This document shows, one piece after another, positions 34,724 to 42,383 of a DNA stretch of 64,000 nucleotides. The translations under genes were made by a program, and so were the position numbers. The notes beneath the pieces were generated by a model. It did no database searches. It was not told where the DNA came from and was given only the letters and a program-made list of their open reading frames with translations. Where the stretch lies: NCBI GenBank assembly GCA_018402765.1, contig JAGYIE010000001.1:186001-250000 (forward strand), given 5' to 3'. The DNA comes from Vicingaceae bacterium (lineage in GTDB: Bacteria; Bacteroidota; Bacteroidia; Flavobacteriales_E; Vicingaceae). The first letter of the stretch is position 1. Each line of letters starts with the position of its first letter.

Positions 34724-35152
34724 TTAACCGATAGAAACTACTTCGATATCAAATACTAAATCTTTACCTGCTAATGGGTGATTAGCATCCAATTTAATAT
34801 GATCGTCTGCTACTTCAATAACAGTTACCGGCATTTGAGTTCCATCAGGCTGTCCTGCTGATAACGTCATTCCAATCTCAGGCTTAATCTCAGCAGGTAG
34901 CTGATCTTTTGGCACTGACATAACCATATCTTCTCTAGGCTCACCATAAGCTTCAGCACATGGAATATTTGCTATTGTAGAATCACCCGCTTTTAAACCA
35001 ATTACTGCTTTATCAAAACCTTGGATTAATTGACCTGAACCTACTGTAAATTCTAATGGTTCACGATCTCTTGAGCTATCAAAAATTGTTTCGTCTGTTA
35101 ATTTTCCTGTGTAGTGAACTTTGATTGTATCACCGTTTTTTACTTCTGACAT
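34724..35152 (-). CDS. FKBP-type peptidyl-prolyl isomerase (SlyD-like)
   Basis: A 142-residue cytoplasmic prolyl isomerase of the SlyD-like FKBP group. It has VHYTGKLTDETIFDSS at the start, the insert-in-flap region EAYGEPREDMVMSVPKDQLP and ANHPLAGKDLVFDIEVV at the C-terminus. SlyD itself has a Cys/His-rich metal tail, which is absent here, so nickel binding is not expected. Monocistronic, with its own promoter and a strong terminator. Confidence 0.92.
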   Translation of the reverse strand: MSEVKNGDTIKVHYTGKLTDETIFDSSRDREPLEFTVGSGQLIQGFDKAVIGLKAGDSTIANIPCAEAYGEPREDMVMSVPKDQLPAEIKPEIGMTLSAGQPDGTQMPVTVIEVADDHIKLDANHPLAGKDLVFDIEVVSIG

Positions 35153-35187
35153 ATACTTTTTTTTACGCGTAATGCTTTATATTTATG

Positions 35188-35195
35188 CAAATTTA
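35188..35195 (-). promoter_or_regulatory. Putative -7 box of the FKBP gene
   Basis: Minus-strand TAAATTTG, an exact TAnnTTTG match, 35 bases before the ATG at 35152. No good -33 at 19 bases spacing. Confidence 0.4.
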
Positions 35196-35269
35196 ACGGT
35201 AATAATATGCTCTACCTAATTAAACAACGGTAACTTTCTTAAATTACATTAAAATACAATTTGCAAATC

Positions 35270-35779
35270 ATGAATTTCAACAGAATTATAAATGATGCCC
35301 AAAATTCATCTTTTGGACTATGGAAGTTTAACTTTCTTCTTCATCGAATGATACCATTTAATAAGCCTCATAATTTAAAAGTTAAAGAGATTACCGCCAA
35401 TAAAGTTGTTGTTGGAATTCCCTATCAAAAATCAAATTTAAATCACATTAAAGGTCTTCATGCATGTGTGCAAGCAACTGCAGCAGAATATGCCTCTGGG
35501 CTTCTATTATTATCTAGACTTGGGTTCAAGGATTACAGAATTATAATGGAAAGCATGGAGTTAAAGTACCTATATCAGGGTAAAGTTTCTGCAAATGCGA
35601 TATTTGAACTAAATGAAGAGACACTTGAAAATGAAATTAAACTACCATTAAAAAGGGGAGAAGTAATTTACTATAAAGCTCAAATTTCAGTTAAAGATGA
35701 AAAAGGGAACGAATTGTGTATAGCAAATACCAATTGGCAATTAAAGCCATGGAATAAAGTAAAAACCAAAACAGTTTAA
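35270..35779 (+). CDS. DUF4442 / hot-dog-fold thioesterase-like protein
   Basis: A 169-residue protein with a hot-dog fold resembling DUF4442 or YiiD-C-type thioesterases: IPFNKPHNLKVKEIT, NHIKGLHACVQATAAEYASGLL, and YLYQGKVSANA. The HACxQATAxE part sits where PaaI-like enzymes carry their active site. Start is the ATG at 35270 (MNFNRI), with a TTG 9 bases upstream as an unlikely alternative. It precedes the DUF2911 gene by 2 bases, so they form an operon. Confidence 0.78.
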   Translation: MNFNRIINDAQNSSFGLWKFNFLLHRMIPFNKPHNLKVKEITANKVVVGIPYQKSNLNHIKGLHACVQATAAEYASGLLLLSRLGFKDYRIIMESMELKYLYQGKVSANAIFELNEETLENEIKLPLKRGEVIYYKAQISVKDEKGNELCIANTNWQLKPWNKVKTKTV

Positions 35780-35781
35780 TT

Positions 35782-36354
35782 ATGAAAAAATCAATGAAAT
35801 TATTCGCTTTAATAGCGATGTCAGCATCAACATTATCAACGAATGCTCAAAATAAAAAAGCTTTAGCTTCTGTTGAAATGACTTCTAATTATACCAAAGC
35901 AGAAAATCAGGAAGGTAAAAAGAAAAGCCCTGAAATGGAGGCCACCCGAAAGATTGGAGAAAAAACAGTAATTGTAAAATATTCTGCACCTTCGGTAAGA
36001 GAGCGTGAAATATGGGGTGAGTTAGTTCCTTATGATAAAGTTTGGAGAACAGGAGCAAATAACGCTACTACAATTACTTTTTCAAATACGACTATGGTAG
36101 AAGGAAAAGAAGTAGCGGCGGGAACATATGCGTTGTTTACAATTCCGGGAGAGAAATCTTGGAAGTTAATTTTGAATACAGATGCAAAGCAATGGGGAGC
36201 ATATGATTATGATGCGAAAAAAGATGTATTAAATGTTGAAGTAATCCCAGTTATGGTAGAAAAGACACTTGAACAATTGAACTTTGCATTTGATGATGAA
36301 AATAATCTCATCCTTGCTTGGGAGAAACTAAGGTTGACTGTAAAGTTGAAATAA
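35782..36354 (+). CDS. DUF2911 secreted protein
   Basis: A 190-residue protein with a signal peptide (about residues 1-22). It carries the DUF2911 core: IWGELVPYDKVWRTGANNA, TFSNTTMVEGKEVAAGTYAL and KQWGAYDYDAKKDVL. The family is common in Bacteroidota and of unknown function, probably periplasmic. It is the last gene of the pair and is followed by a strong terminator. Confidence 0.92.
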   Translation: MKKSMKLFALIAMSASTLSTNAQNKKALASVEMTSNYTKAENQEGKKKSPEMEATRKIGEKTVIVKYSAPSVREREIWGELVPYDKVWRTGANNATTITFSNTTMVEGKEVAAGTYALFTIPGEKSWKLILNTDAKQWGAYDYDAKKDVLNVEVIPVMVEKTLEQLNFAFDDENNLILAWEKLRLTVKLK

Positions 36355-36370
36355 AGTATAAATACATGTA

Positions 36371-36412
36371 AAAAAAGAGCCTCATTTTTTATAAAAATGA
36401 GGCTCTTTTTTT
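36371..36412 (+). terminator. Rho-independent terminator after DUF2911 gene
   Basis: A long stem built from AAAAAGAGCCTCATTTTT and its near-perfect complement, with a TATA loop and a run of T. It ends the 35270-36354 transcript. Confidence 0.9.
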
Positions 36413-36566
36413 ATTAACAATTACATAGAAATTGAATAAATTTTATGTCAGATTCAAACCAACTGGAGGTGTAGTATTCCTATTTTTAATGTAAAATATT
36501 GTTTTTAAAAAAGTTAACGCATACATAAAGACCGTAGATATACCCTATTTATTCATTTTAATAACC

Positions 36567-36574
36567 TAAATTTG
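36567..36574 (+). promoter_or_regulatory. Putative -7 box of the DbpA-type helicase gene
   Basis: TAAATTTG, an exact TAnnTTTG match, 24 bases before the TTG start at 36598. No -33 match at 19 bases. Confidence 0.4.
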
Positions 36575-36597
36575 CAATTCAATAAAAATAATAACAT

Positions 36598-38340
36598 TTG
36601 AATAATTTTTCAACACTTGGGCTTTCAGATTTACTGACGAAATCCCTAAAAGAAATGGGCATTGAAACCCCATCTGAAATACAGGCAAAGGCAATTCCTG
36701 TATTAATTAAAAATCAAAATCACTTTATCGGATTAGCGCAAACAGGAACAGGTAAAACTGCTGCTTTTGGTTTACCTTTAATCGATTTAATCGACATTAA
36801 TGATCGTCACACGCAAGCTATCGTATTGGCACCTACACGGGAGTTAGGTCAACAAATAGCCGTACAATTTCAGAATTTTTCTAAATATCTACCTGAAATA
36901 AAAGTGCTTGCAGTTTATGGTGGAGCACCTATTTCTAATCAAATAAGAGCACTAAAAGATAAACCACAGATTATTATCGCCACTCCAGGCCGTATGATTG
37001 ATTTGCTTAATAGGAAAGCATTAAATATCAGTAAGATTCGCTATGTTGTATTGGATGAAGCTGATGAAATGCTTAATATGGGCTTTAAAGAAGACCTTGA
37101 TGAAATTTTAAAACATACACCAGAAGAAAAACTTACGTGGTTATTTTCTGCTACTATGCCGAAAGAAATTCGTCGAATTGTCAAAACGTATATGCATGAT
37201 CCTGTAGAAATTGCTGTTAATTCAGGAACCTCTACAAATAAAGACATTGAACATCAGTATGCAGTAGTTAAAATTTCAGATAAAACAGAAGCGATTAAAC
37301 GTATAATGGATGTAACTCCAAAAATGAAAGGAATCATTTTCTGTAGAACTAAAAGAGACACCACTGCTTTATCTGATGAGTTAAAAGCTGCCGGATATCA
37401 TGTAGACGCATTAAATGGTGATTTATCCCAAGCACAAAGAGACCGTGTTATGCGACAGTTCAAAGCACATGCTTTACAAATGATAGTAGCTACTGATGTT
37501 GCTGCTAGAGGTATTGATGTCGATAACTTAACACACGTTATTCATCATGCACTGCCTGATGATATTACCTATTACACACACCGAAGCGGACGTACAGGTA
37601 GAGCTGGAAATAAAGGAATTTCAATTGCTTTTATCTCTTCTAGAGATCAAAGAAGACTTAGAGATATAGAGAGAGCATTGGATGCTGCTTTTACTAAAAT
37701 TGAAATACCTTCTTCTAAGGATATTGCATCAAAGCGAATAGCTCAGTGGGCTGAAGTTTTGGCGAAAGCTGAAATTGACAAAAGTGTAAACCTTGATTTA
37801 TTGCAATCCGCTTTAGATACGTTAGAAAGTTTCTCAAAAGAGGAATTGATTTCTAAATTGGTTTCTAATGAAATTGCGAGCCTTAAACTTGATAAGTCTA
37901 ATCGTGACTTAAACGAAAAAGAAGGAAGTAGAGGCAAACGACGTGACGATGGCCCTGATCGAGGTGGAGATAGAAGAGGAAGTAGTCGAGATAGAAGAGA
38001 GCGAAGAGGAGAAGGAAAATCAGAATCTACAGGTCGCAGAGAACGCAGAAGCGATTCTACTGAGAAACCTGAAGGTAGAAGAGATTACAGCAGACCAAAA
38101 GAATGGATGATGCTTAATATTGGAAAGCAAGATGCTATTCGTAAAAAGGATTTAGTAGAGTTTATCGCAGGTGAAGCTAAAATAGACCGAAGAGACATCG
38201 GAGATATTGTTTTGAAAAACGATCGATCTTACTTTGAAATTGAAAAGCGTCAAATAGACAGAGTATCTAAAAGTTTGCGAAACTTCCCTTTAGATGACAG
38301 AAAATTAGAAGTTAGTCAAAGTACGCCGAGCGGAAAATAG
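36598..38340 (+). CDS. DEAD-box RNA helicase with DbpA-type RNA-binding domain
   Basis: A 580-residue DEAD-box helicase. The Q motif is near FSTLGLSDLL ... PSEIQ, then Walker A AQTGTGKT, DEAD, SAT, and HRSGRTGRAG. After a basic, Arg/Gly/Glu-rich linker (about residues 440-505) comes a DbpA_RBD domain (about 506-575). Such proteins unwind RNA in ribosome assembly and cold adaptation. The start is TTG at 36598: an in-frame TAA lies only 3 bases upstream of it, and the first ATG would delete the Q motif. It precedes a cold-shock gene. Confidence 0.9.
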   Translation: MNNFSTLGLSDLLTKSLKEMGIETPSEIQAKAIPVLIKNQNHFIGLAQTGTGKTAAFGLPLIDLIDINDRHTQAIVLAPTRELGQQIAVQFQNFSKYLPEIKVLAVYGGAPISNQIRALKDKPQIIIATPGRMIDLLNRKALNISKIRYVVLDEADEMLNMGFKEDLDEILKHTPEEKLTWLFSATMPKEIRRIVKTYMHDPVEIAVNSGTSTNKDIEHQYAVVKISDKTEAIKRIMDVTPKMKGIIFCRTKRDTTALSDELKAAGYHVDALNGDLSQAQRDRVMRQFKAHALQMIVATDVAARGIDVDNLTHVIHHALPDDITYYTHRSGRTGRAGNKGISIAFISSRDQRRLRDIERALDAAFTKIEIPSSKDIASKRIAQWAEVLAKAEIDKSVNLDLLQSALDTLESFSKEELISKLVSNEIASLKLDKSNRDLNEKEGSRGKRRDDGPDRGGDRRGSSRDRRERRGEGKSESTGRRERRSDSTEKPEGRRDYSRPKEWMMLNIGKQDAIRKKDLVEFIAGEAKIDRRDIGDIVLKNDRSYFEIEKRQIDRVSKSLRNFPLDDRKLEVSQSTPSGK

Positions 38341-38364
38341 ACTTTATTCTTGTTTAAGTTTAAG

Positions 38365-38403
38365 GCCATCGCTGATAAATTAAATATTATCGATGGCTTT
38401 TTT
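38365..38403 (+). terminator. Rho-independent terminator after helicase gene
   Basis: GCCATCG (38365-38371) pairs with CGATGGC (38391-38397), with extra GATAA/TTATC pairing inside, followed by six T. Confidence 0.8.
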
Positions 38404-38527
38404 ATATTTAACTATTTAGTATTTAAATATTTGAATAATAATTGAAGTCATAAATTATCTTTATATTATAAATTAAAAATATTTTGAAAATAAGTGACTT
38501 AAATAAGTTTTGGAACAATTAATACCT

Positions 38528-38535
38528 TAACTTTG
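38528..38535 (+). promoter_or_regulatory. Putative -7 box of the cold-shock gene
   Basis: TAACTTTG fits TAnnTTTG. A TTTTG lies 15 bases upstream, shorter than the usual 19. The box ends 22 bases before the ATG at 38558, so the leader is short (about 16 bases), unlike the long leaders of E. coli cspA. Confidence 0.45.
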
Positions 38536-38557
38536 AAGCTGAATTAAAATTATTATA

Positions 38558-38749
38558 ATGAAAGAAGGAAAAGTAAAATTCTTCAATGATACCAAAGGTT
38601 TTGGTTTTATTAAGGATGCAAACGATGACAAAGAATACTTTGTTCACGTAACAGGATTAATTGATGAAATTAGAGAAAATGATGATGTAACGTTTGAGTT
38701 GCAGGAAGGCAAGAAAGGCCTTAACGCTGTTAACGTAAAACTTGCTTAA
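38558..38749 (+). CDS. Cold-shock domain protein
   Basis: A 63-residue single cold-shock domain that binds single-stranded RNA or DNA. RNP1 is KGFGFI and RNP2 is YFVHV, both intact. The length is the usual bacterial CSP length, starting MKEGKVKFF. It has its own promoter and terminator and lies between two DEAD-box helicase genes, with which it probably acts in RNA unfolding at low temperature. Not necessarily cold-induced. Confidence 0.95.
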   Translation: MKEGKVKFFNDTKGFGFIKDANDDKEYFVHVTGLIDEIRENDDVTFELQEGKKGLNAVNVKLA

Positions 38750-38778
38750 TATTTATAGAATTTGAATCTTTAAGCCTA

Positions 38779-38809
38779 AGCCCCGCTTCTTTTGAAACGG
38801 GGCTTTTTC
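38779..38809 (+). terminator. Rho-independent terminator of the cold-shock gene
   Basis: AGCCCCG (38779-38785) pairs with CGGGGCT (38798-38804), followed by a T-rich tail (TTTTTCT). Confidence 0.9.
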
Positions 38810-38900
38810 TATATGTAAATTTTTGATTTATTTCGGTTCGAATAAAGTTGTTATAACGAATAGTTATGTCCGATTAAGTAGATCTAATTCTTTACAAAAC

Positions 38901-40037
38901 TTACAAGAAGCTCCAATTTTCGGTGTCCACCATATCAACCCAACGCTGCATTTTCTTTTGAATTACTTTGAAATGATGCTTATCGGCTTCAGTAACGAAA
39001 GTAATGGCCTCTCCTGGATTCTCAGCTCTACCTGTTCTACCAATTCGATGTATAAAATCCTTCGGTGAACGAGGTAATTCATAATTCACAACAAATGGTA
39101 AAAACTCAATATCTATTCCTCTGGATAAAAGATCTGTAGCAACCAACGTTTGTAGTTTTCCTTTTTTAAACAGATCTAAGCTTTCTTGTCGGTTTCCTTG
39201 TGTCTTTTTACTGTGAATTGCTCTAGAAGTAATTCCGTTTTTATGCAACTTATCAGAAACCTTATCTGCTTCTTTGGTGGAGGAGGTAAATATCAGTGCC
39301 TGTTGCATCTTATTGTCTTGTATTAATTTACGAAGTAAAGGGCCTTTATTTTCTTCGCCTACAAAATATCCTGTTTGTGTGATTAAATCTAAATTGGCTT
39401 CTTGCGCTTCAAATTTTATCGTTACAGGATTATTTAAAAGTACGCGCTCAATACTTAATATTTCAGGACTTAGGGTTGCAGAGAAAAGCAGATTTTGGCG
39501 AACAGAAGGTAAAAGATTAAAAATGCTGTTCATTTCTTCTTTAAAACCTAGGTTTAGCATTTTATCGGCTTCATCAAGTACTAAAGTTTCTACATTAGAT
39601 AAATAAAGTGCTTTATTCTCAATTAATTCTAGCAAACGTCCTGGAGTAGCAACTAAAATATTAACTCCATACAACCCTTTCATTTGTGGATTAATTGAAA
39701 CTCCCCCATACACAGCGGTAGTTTTTATAGAATAAGGAAGTGATTTTGCTAACGTATTAAATACATCACCGACTTGAATAGCCAATTCTCGAGTAGGTAC
39801 TATTACTAATGTGTTTACATCTCTATTTTTGGCATTTGTTTTTCCTTTAAGCTTCATTAATAAGGGTAAAACATAGCTGGCTGTTTTACCCGAACCTGTC
39901 TGAGCAATTCCCAAAACATCTTTTTGTTGAAGAATTGCAGGAATTGCCTTTTCTTGAATAGGGTAGGGTTGTGTTATTTTTTGGTTAGTTAATGCTTGAA
40001 CTAATTCAGGAAAAACACCGAGGCTAGAGAATGTCAT
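38901..40037 (-). CDS. rhlE: DEAD-box RNA helicase (RhlE-like)
   Basis: A 378-residue minimal DEAD-box helicase: Q motif in FSSLGVFPEL ... YPIQ, AQTGSGKT, VPTREL, VATPGR, DEAD, SAT and HRIGRTGRA. It has no C-terminal RNA-binding extension, unlike its neighbour at 36598. The gene symbol is by general RhlE-type similarity. Its end is convergent to the cold-shock gene, with the CSP terminator between them. Confidence 0.9.
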   Translation of the reverse strand: MTFSSLGVFPELVQALTNQKITQPYPIQEKAIPAILQQKDVLGIAQTGSGKTASYVLPLLMKLKGKTNAKNRDVNTLVIVPTRELAIQVGDVFNTLAKSLPYSIKTTAVYGGVSINPQMKGLYGVNILVATPGRLLELIENKALYLSNVETLVLDEADKMLNLGFKEEMNSIFNLLPSVRQNLLFSATLSPEILSIERVLLNNPVTIKFEAQEANLDLITQTGYFVGEENKGPLLRKLIQDNKMQQALIFTSSTKEADKVSDKLHKNGITSRAIHSKKTQGNRQESLDLFKKGKLQTLVATDLLSRGIDIEFLPFVVNYELPRSPKDFIHRIGRTGRAENPGEAITFVTEADKHHFKVIQKKMQRWVDMVDTENWSFL

Positions 40038-40143
40038 ACTTTTTTAATAAAATGAAACACAAAGATAAGGCCTATCTTTAAGTATTAAGCACAAAACATT
40101 CTACATCTTTGGCTGTTTAATTTAAGTACTTAAAATAGTTAAA

Positions 40144-40305
40144 ATGTTTGGATTATTTAAAAAGAAATCAGAAAAAGAAAAGTTACAGGAAGCGTATAAA
40201 AAGTTGATGGAGAAATCTTATCAATTGTCTACTTCAGATCGTAAGAAAAGTGATATGGTAAGAGCCGAGGCAGAAGAACTTATTAAGAAAATTGAGGAGA
40301 TGTAG
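40144..40305 (+). CDS. Small Lacal_2735-family protein
   Basis: A 53-residue, highly charged, probably helical protein. The start FGLFKKKSEKEKLQ and the ending EAEELIKKIEEM match a small family known as Lacal_2735 in Bacteroidota, of unknown function. It has a good ATG about 106 bases from the divergent helicase start and no overlap with other genes. It is below the usual length cutoff. Confidence 0.78.
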   Translation: MFGLFKKKSEKEKLQEAYKKLMEKSYQLSTSDRKKSDMVRAEAEELIKKIEEM

Positions 40306-40503
40306 TTAATGTTTGTCAATTTAATATAAATGACATTTCTAATTTAATTGATTTAGCTATTTTAATGTATCCTTTCAAATACGCTTATTAAAGCTATTTG
40401 AGTCTATGTGTTTGATTGTAATTTTCTTGATGGCATAGAAAATATATTTCTTTCATTTATGCGTTGAGCACATCATTGATGCTAATAAGGCGATTAACAT
40501 TTT

Positions 40504-40881
40504 TTATTCAGGCTTGCCGTTTTCTATCCAACAAGAAATCGTTTTGATTTGCGCATCACTCAGTTTGGCCCGTCCTTGTGGCATTGCTTTATATCCACTT
40601 AAATGTTGAATACTTCCTATAAATTCATTTGATGAAGAACCATTTTTTACAGCTGTATAGCTACTGTAATCTTTTCCATCAGCTCTTGAAGACGAGTTGT
40701 GGCATCCTGAACTTGCGCAGTTGTTATCCATAATTGGTTTTATATCTACTGTATATGTTGGGGTAGTAGATGTGCAATCGAAAGTTGCAGGTAAATCCGG
40801 ATTTGTATCTTCTTTTTTACAACTTGTAATGGTAGCTAAGGTTATAATGGAAGCGATAGAAAGTTTTTGAATTAAAATCAT
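40504..40881 (-). CDS. Lipoprotein with cytochrome c-like CxxxxCH motif
   Basis: A 125-residue lipoprotein with lipobox TITSC near residue 21. The mature part has NCASSGCH, a C-x4-C-H pattern, and a C-terminal LSDAQIKTISCWIENG typical of small c-type cytochrome-like domains in Bacteroidota. The spacing C-x4-CH is longer than the usual CXXCH, so haem attachment is uncertain. The partner is unknown. It is not linked to a neighbour. Confidence 0.75.
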   Translation of the reverse strand: MILIQKLSIASIITLATITSCKKEDTNPDLPATFDCTSTTPTYTVDIKPIMDNNCASSGCHNSSSRADGKDYSSYTAVKNGSSSNEFIGSIQHLSGYKAMPQGRAKLSDAQIKTISCWIENGKPE

Positions 40882-41195
40882 GTTTTATTTATTGTTGCTA
40901 ATGTCTTGTATTAAAGTTATGACTTTTTTAGCTTTTCGGCAAGAGTAATACTAATGGCCCTATCTACCTAAATCAAATTTTATTTATGTATTTATGAAGG
41001 CGAATCAAAATTTGCAGGTAAAATTGATCTTTGCTGCATATCGAACACTTGATAAACAAGATAGTATAAATGGCTAATATTTATTAAAAAATTTGTTCAT
41101 TCTCTGAAAATTTTATTGAGACCTTAGTTGAGGTTATTCTTCTTTTTAATTAATACCCTCTTGTTAAAAAGTTTAATCAGTTTTTAATGAAATCA

Positions 41196-41212
41196 TACAT
41201 CTCAAAGATGTA
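41196..41212. promoter_or_regulatory. Inverted repeat next to the ppa promoter
   Basis: TACATCT and AGATGTA are exact 7-base reverse complements separated by CAA. The repeat ends 8 bases before the -7 box at 41221, so it covers the place where a -33 element would be. It may be an operator for a dimeric regulator or chance. Confidence 0.4.
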
Positions 41213-41220
41213 TTTATGCG

Positions 41221-41228
41221 TAATTTTG
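41221..41228 (+). promoter_or_regulatory. Putative -7 box of ppa
   Basis: TAATTTTG matches TAnnTTTG and lies 31 bases before the ATG at 41260. No -33 TTTG at 19 bases; an inverted repeat occupies that area. Confidence 0.5.
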
Positions 41229-41259
41229 CACCCCTTAAAATGAATTTTAAAGAGAAAGT

Positions 41260-41796
41260 ATGAAGAATCCTTGGCATGATATAATTCCTGGAGACGATAT
41301 ACCAAGAGTAGTTAACGCTTGTATAGAAATTTCTAAAGGTAGTAAAGGAAAATTTGAGTTACACAAAGAAAGCGGACTGATAATGCTAGACAGAGTTTTG
41401 TTCTCTTCCGTGCATTATCCGGCAAATTATGGATTTATTCCACAGACCTATTGTGACGATAATGACCCGTTAGATATTATGGTAATCACCTCAATAGATG
41501 TACCGCCATTATGCTTGCTTAATGCAAAGGTAGTTGGTGTAATGCGCATGATTGATAATGGTGAGGCAGATGATAAGATAATAGCTGTTGCGGCGAATGA
41601 TATGAGCGTTAATCATATAAGTGATATTAGTGAGTTACCTCCACATACCCTAAAAGAGATTAAACGATTCTTTGAAGACTATAAAAAGTTAGAAAATAAA
41701 GAAGTAATTGTTGATGATTTCTTAGGACGGGAAGATGCATTTAAAATAATTCACGATAGTATCGATTTGTACAAAAAAACGTTTCCTAAAAATTAA
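41260..41796 (+). CDS. ppa: Inorganic pyrophosphatase (family I)
   Basis: A 178-residue soluble pyrophosphatase that splits PPi to drive biosynthesis. The signature includes [24 protein letters not shown], containing the D-x3-D-P-x-D metal site, and the C-terminal FFEDYKKLE. Length is normal for family I. Its stop overlaps the next ATG by one base (TAATG), so the 41796 gene is coupled. Confidence 0.95.
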   Translation: MKNPWHDIIPGDDIPRVVNACIEISKGSKGKFELHKESGLIMLDRVLFSSVHYPANYGFIPQTYCDDNDPLDIMVITSIDVPPLCLLNAKVVGVMRMIDNGEADDKIIAVAANDMSVNHISDISELPPHTLKEIKRFFEDYKKLENKEVIVDDFLGREDAFKIIHDSIDLYKKTFPKN

Positions 41797-42155
41797 TGAA
41801 ACTAATTTTCGTTTATAATGCTAAAAATGGCATTTTTAATTCTTCTTTAGACTTCTTTCATAAGATACTAAGTCCAAAAACCTACCCTTGCACTCTTTAT
41901 AAGCTTACCCACGGGAGTACAAAAGAACGGGACCAATGGACAAAGTTTATAAAAGAAACAAATCAAAAAATTGTCTTTAATAATATCGACGATTTTGAAG
42001 AACGCTATCGAACTTCGTATAATTATCCTGTTATAGTTAGAGAAGAGGAAGATCAAATGCGTGTAATTTTTAGTAAAGAACAAATAGAAAAATTTAAGAG
42101 TATTGAATCGCTTATTGAAGCGATTCGGTCTTTAAATGTAGTTGAGATCTATTAA
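41796..42155 (+). CDS. Small conserved protein of unknown function
   Basis: A 119-residue protein. The pattern KLIFVYNAKNGIFNSSLDFFHKILSPKTYPC then LTHGSTKERDQW is one I recall in small proteins of unknown function found in many bacteria. No catalytic motif is certain. It is coupled to ppa by a one-base overlap and its stop overlaps the convergent lipoprotein stop by 4 bases (TTAA). Confidence 0.72.
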   Translation: MKLIFVYNAKNGIFNSSLDFFHKILSPKTYPCTLYKLTHGSTKERDQWTKFIKETNQKIVFNNIDDFEERYRTSYNYPVIVREEEDQMRVIFSKEQIEKFKSIESLIEAIRSLNVVEIY

Positions 42156-42376
42156 TTTTCAACAACTTGGTCAAGCTGTGTGCTGTCTATATACTTAGTT
42201 TCATCTTCTCCTTTGCACTTGGCTAGCTCAGCACTTACATTGATTAACTGAGCTTCTGTTGCCGTAAGCTTCACTTCTAATTCTTTTATCGCCTCGTTAG
42301 TATCTGTTTCTTTTTTATCACAACTCATTAACATAAAGATTAGTAGAGCTGTAGAGATTAAAATTAGTTTTTTCAT
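42152..42376 (-). CDS. Small coiled-coil lipoprotein
   Basis: A 74-residue protein with lipobox LMSC near residue 19. The mature part (KKETDTNEAIKELEVKLTATEAQL and on) is helical and probably coiled coil. It lies 7 bases after the patatin stop on the same strand, so it is probably made from the same transcript. Function is unknown. Confidence 0.7.
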   Translation of the reverse strand: MKKLILISTALLIFMLMSCDKKETDTNEAIKELEVKLTATEAQLINVSAELAKCKGEDETKYIDSTQLDQVVEN

Positions 42377-42383
42377 AGTTAAT

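Larger units (their letters stand above)
40882..41259. other. Intergenic region upstream of ppa
   Basis: About 378 bases between divergent genes. It holds the ppa promoter (41221-41228) and the inverted repeat at 41196-41212. The rest is AT-rich with no open frame that I can support. Confidence 0.5.

Noticed and set aside
38831-38850. GGTTCGAAT-like stretch hinting at a tRNA T-loop
   Set aside because: No acceptor, D or anticodon stems can be formed around it.
38823-39068. Plus-strand frame across the end of the RhlE-like helicase
   Set aside because: It lies antisense to conserved helicase sequence and has no recognisable domain.
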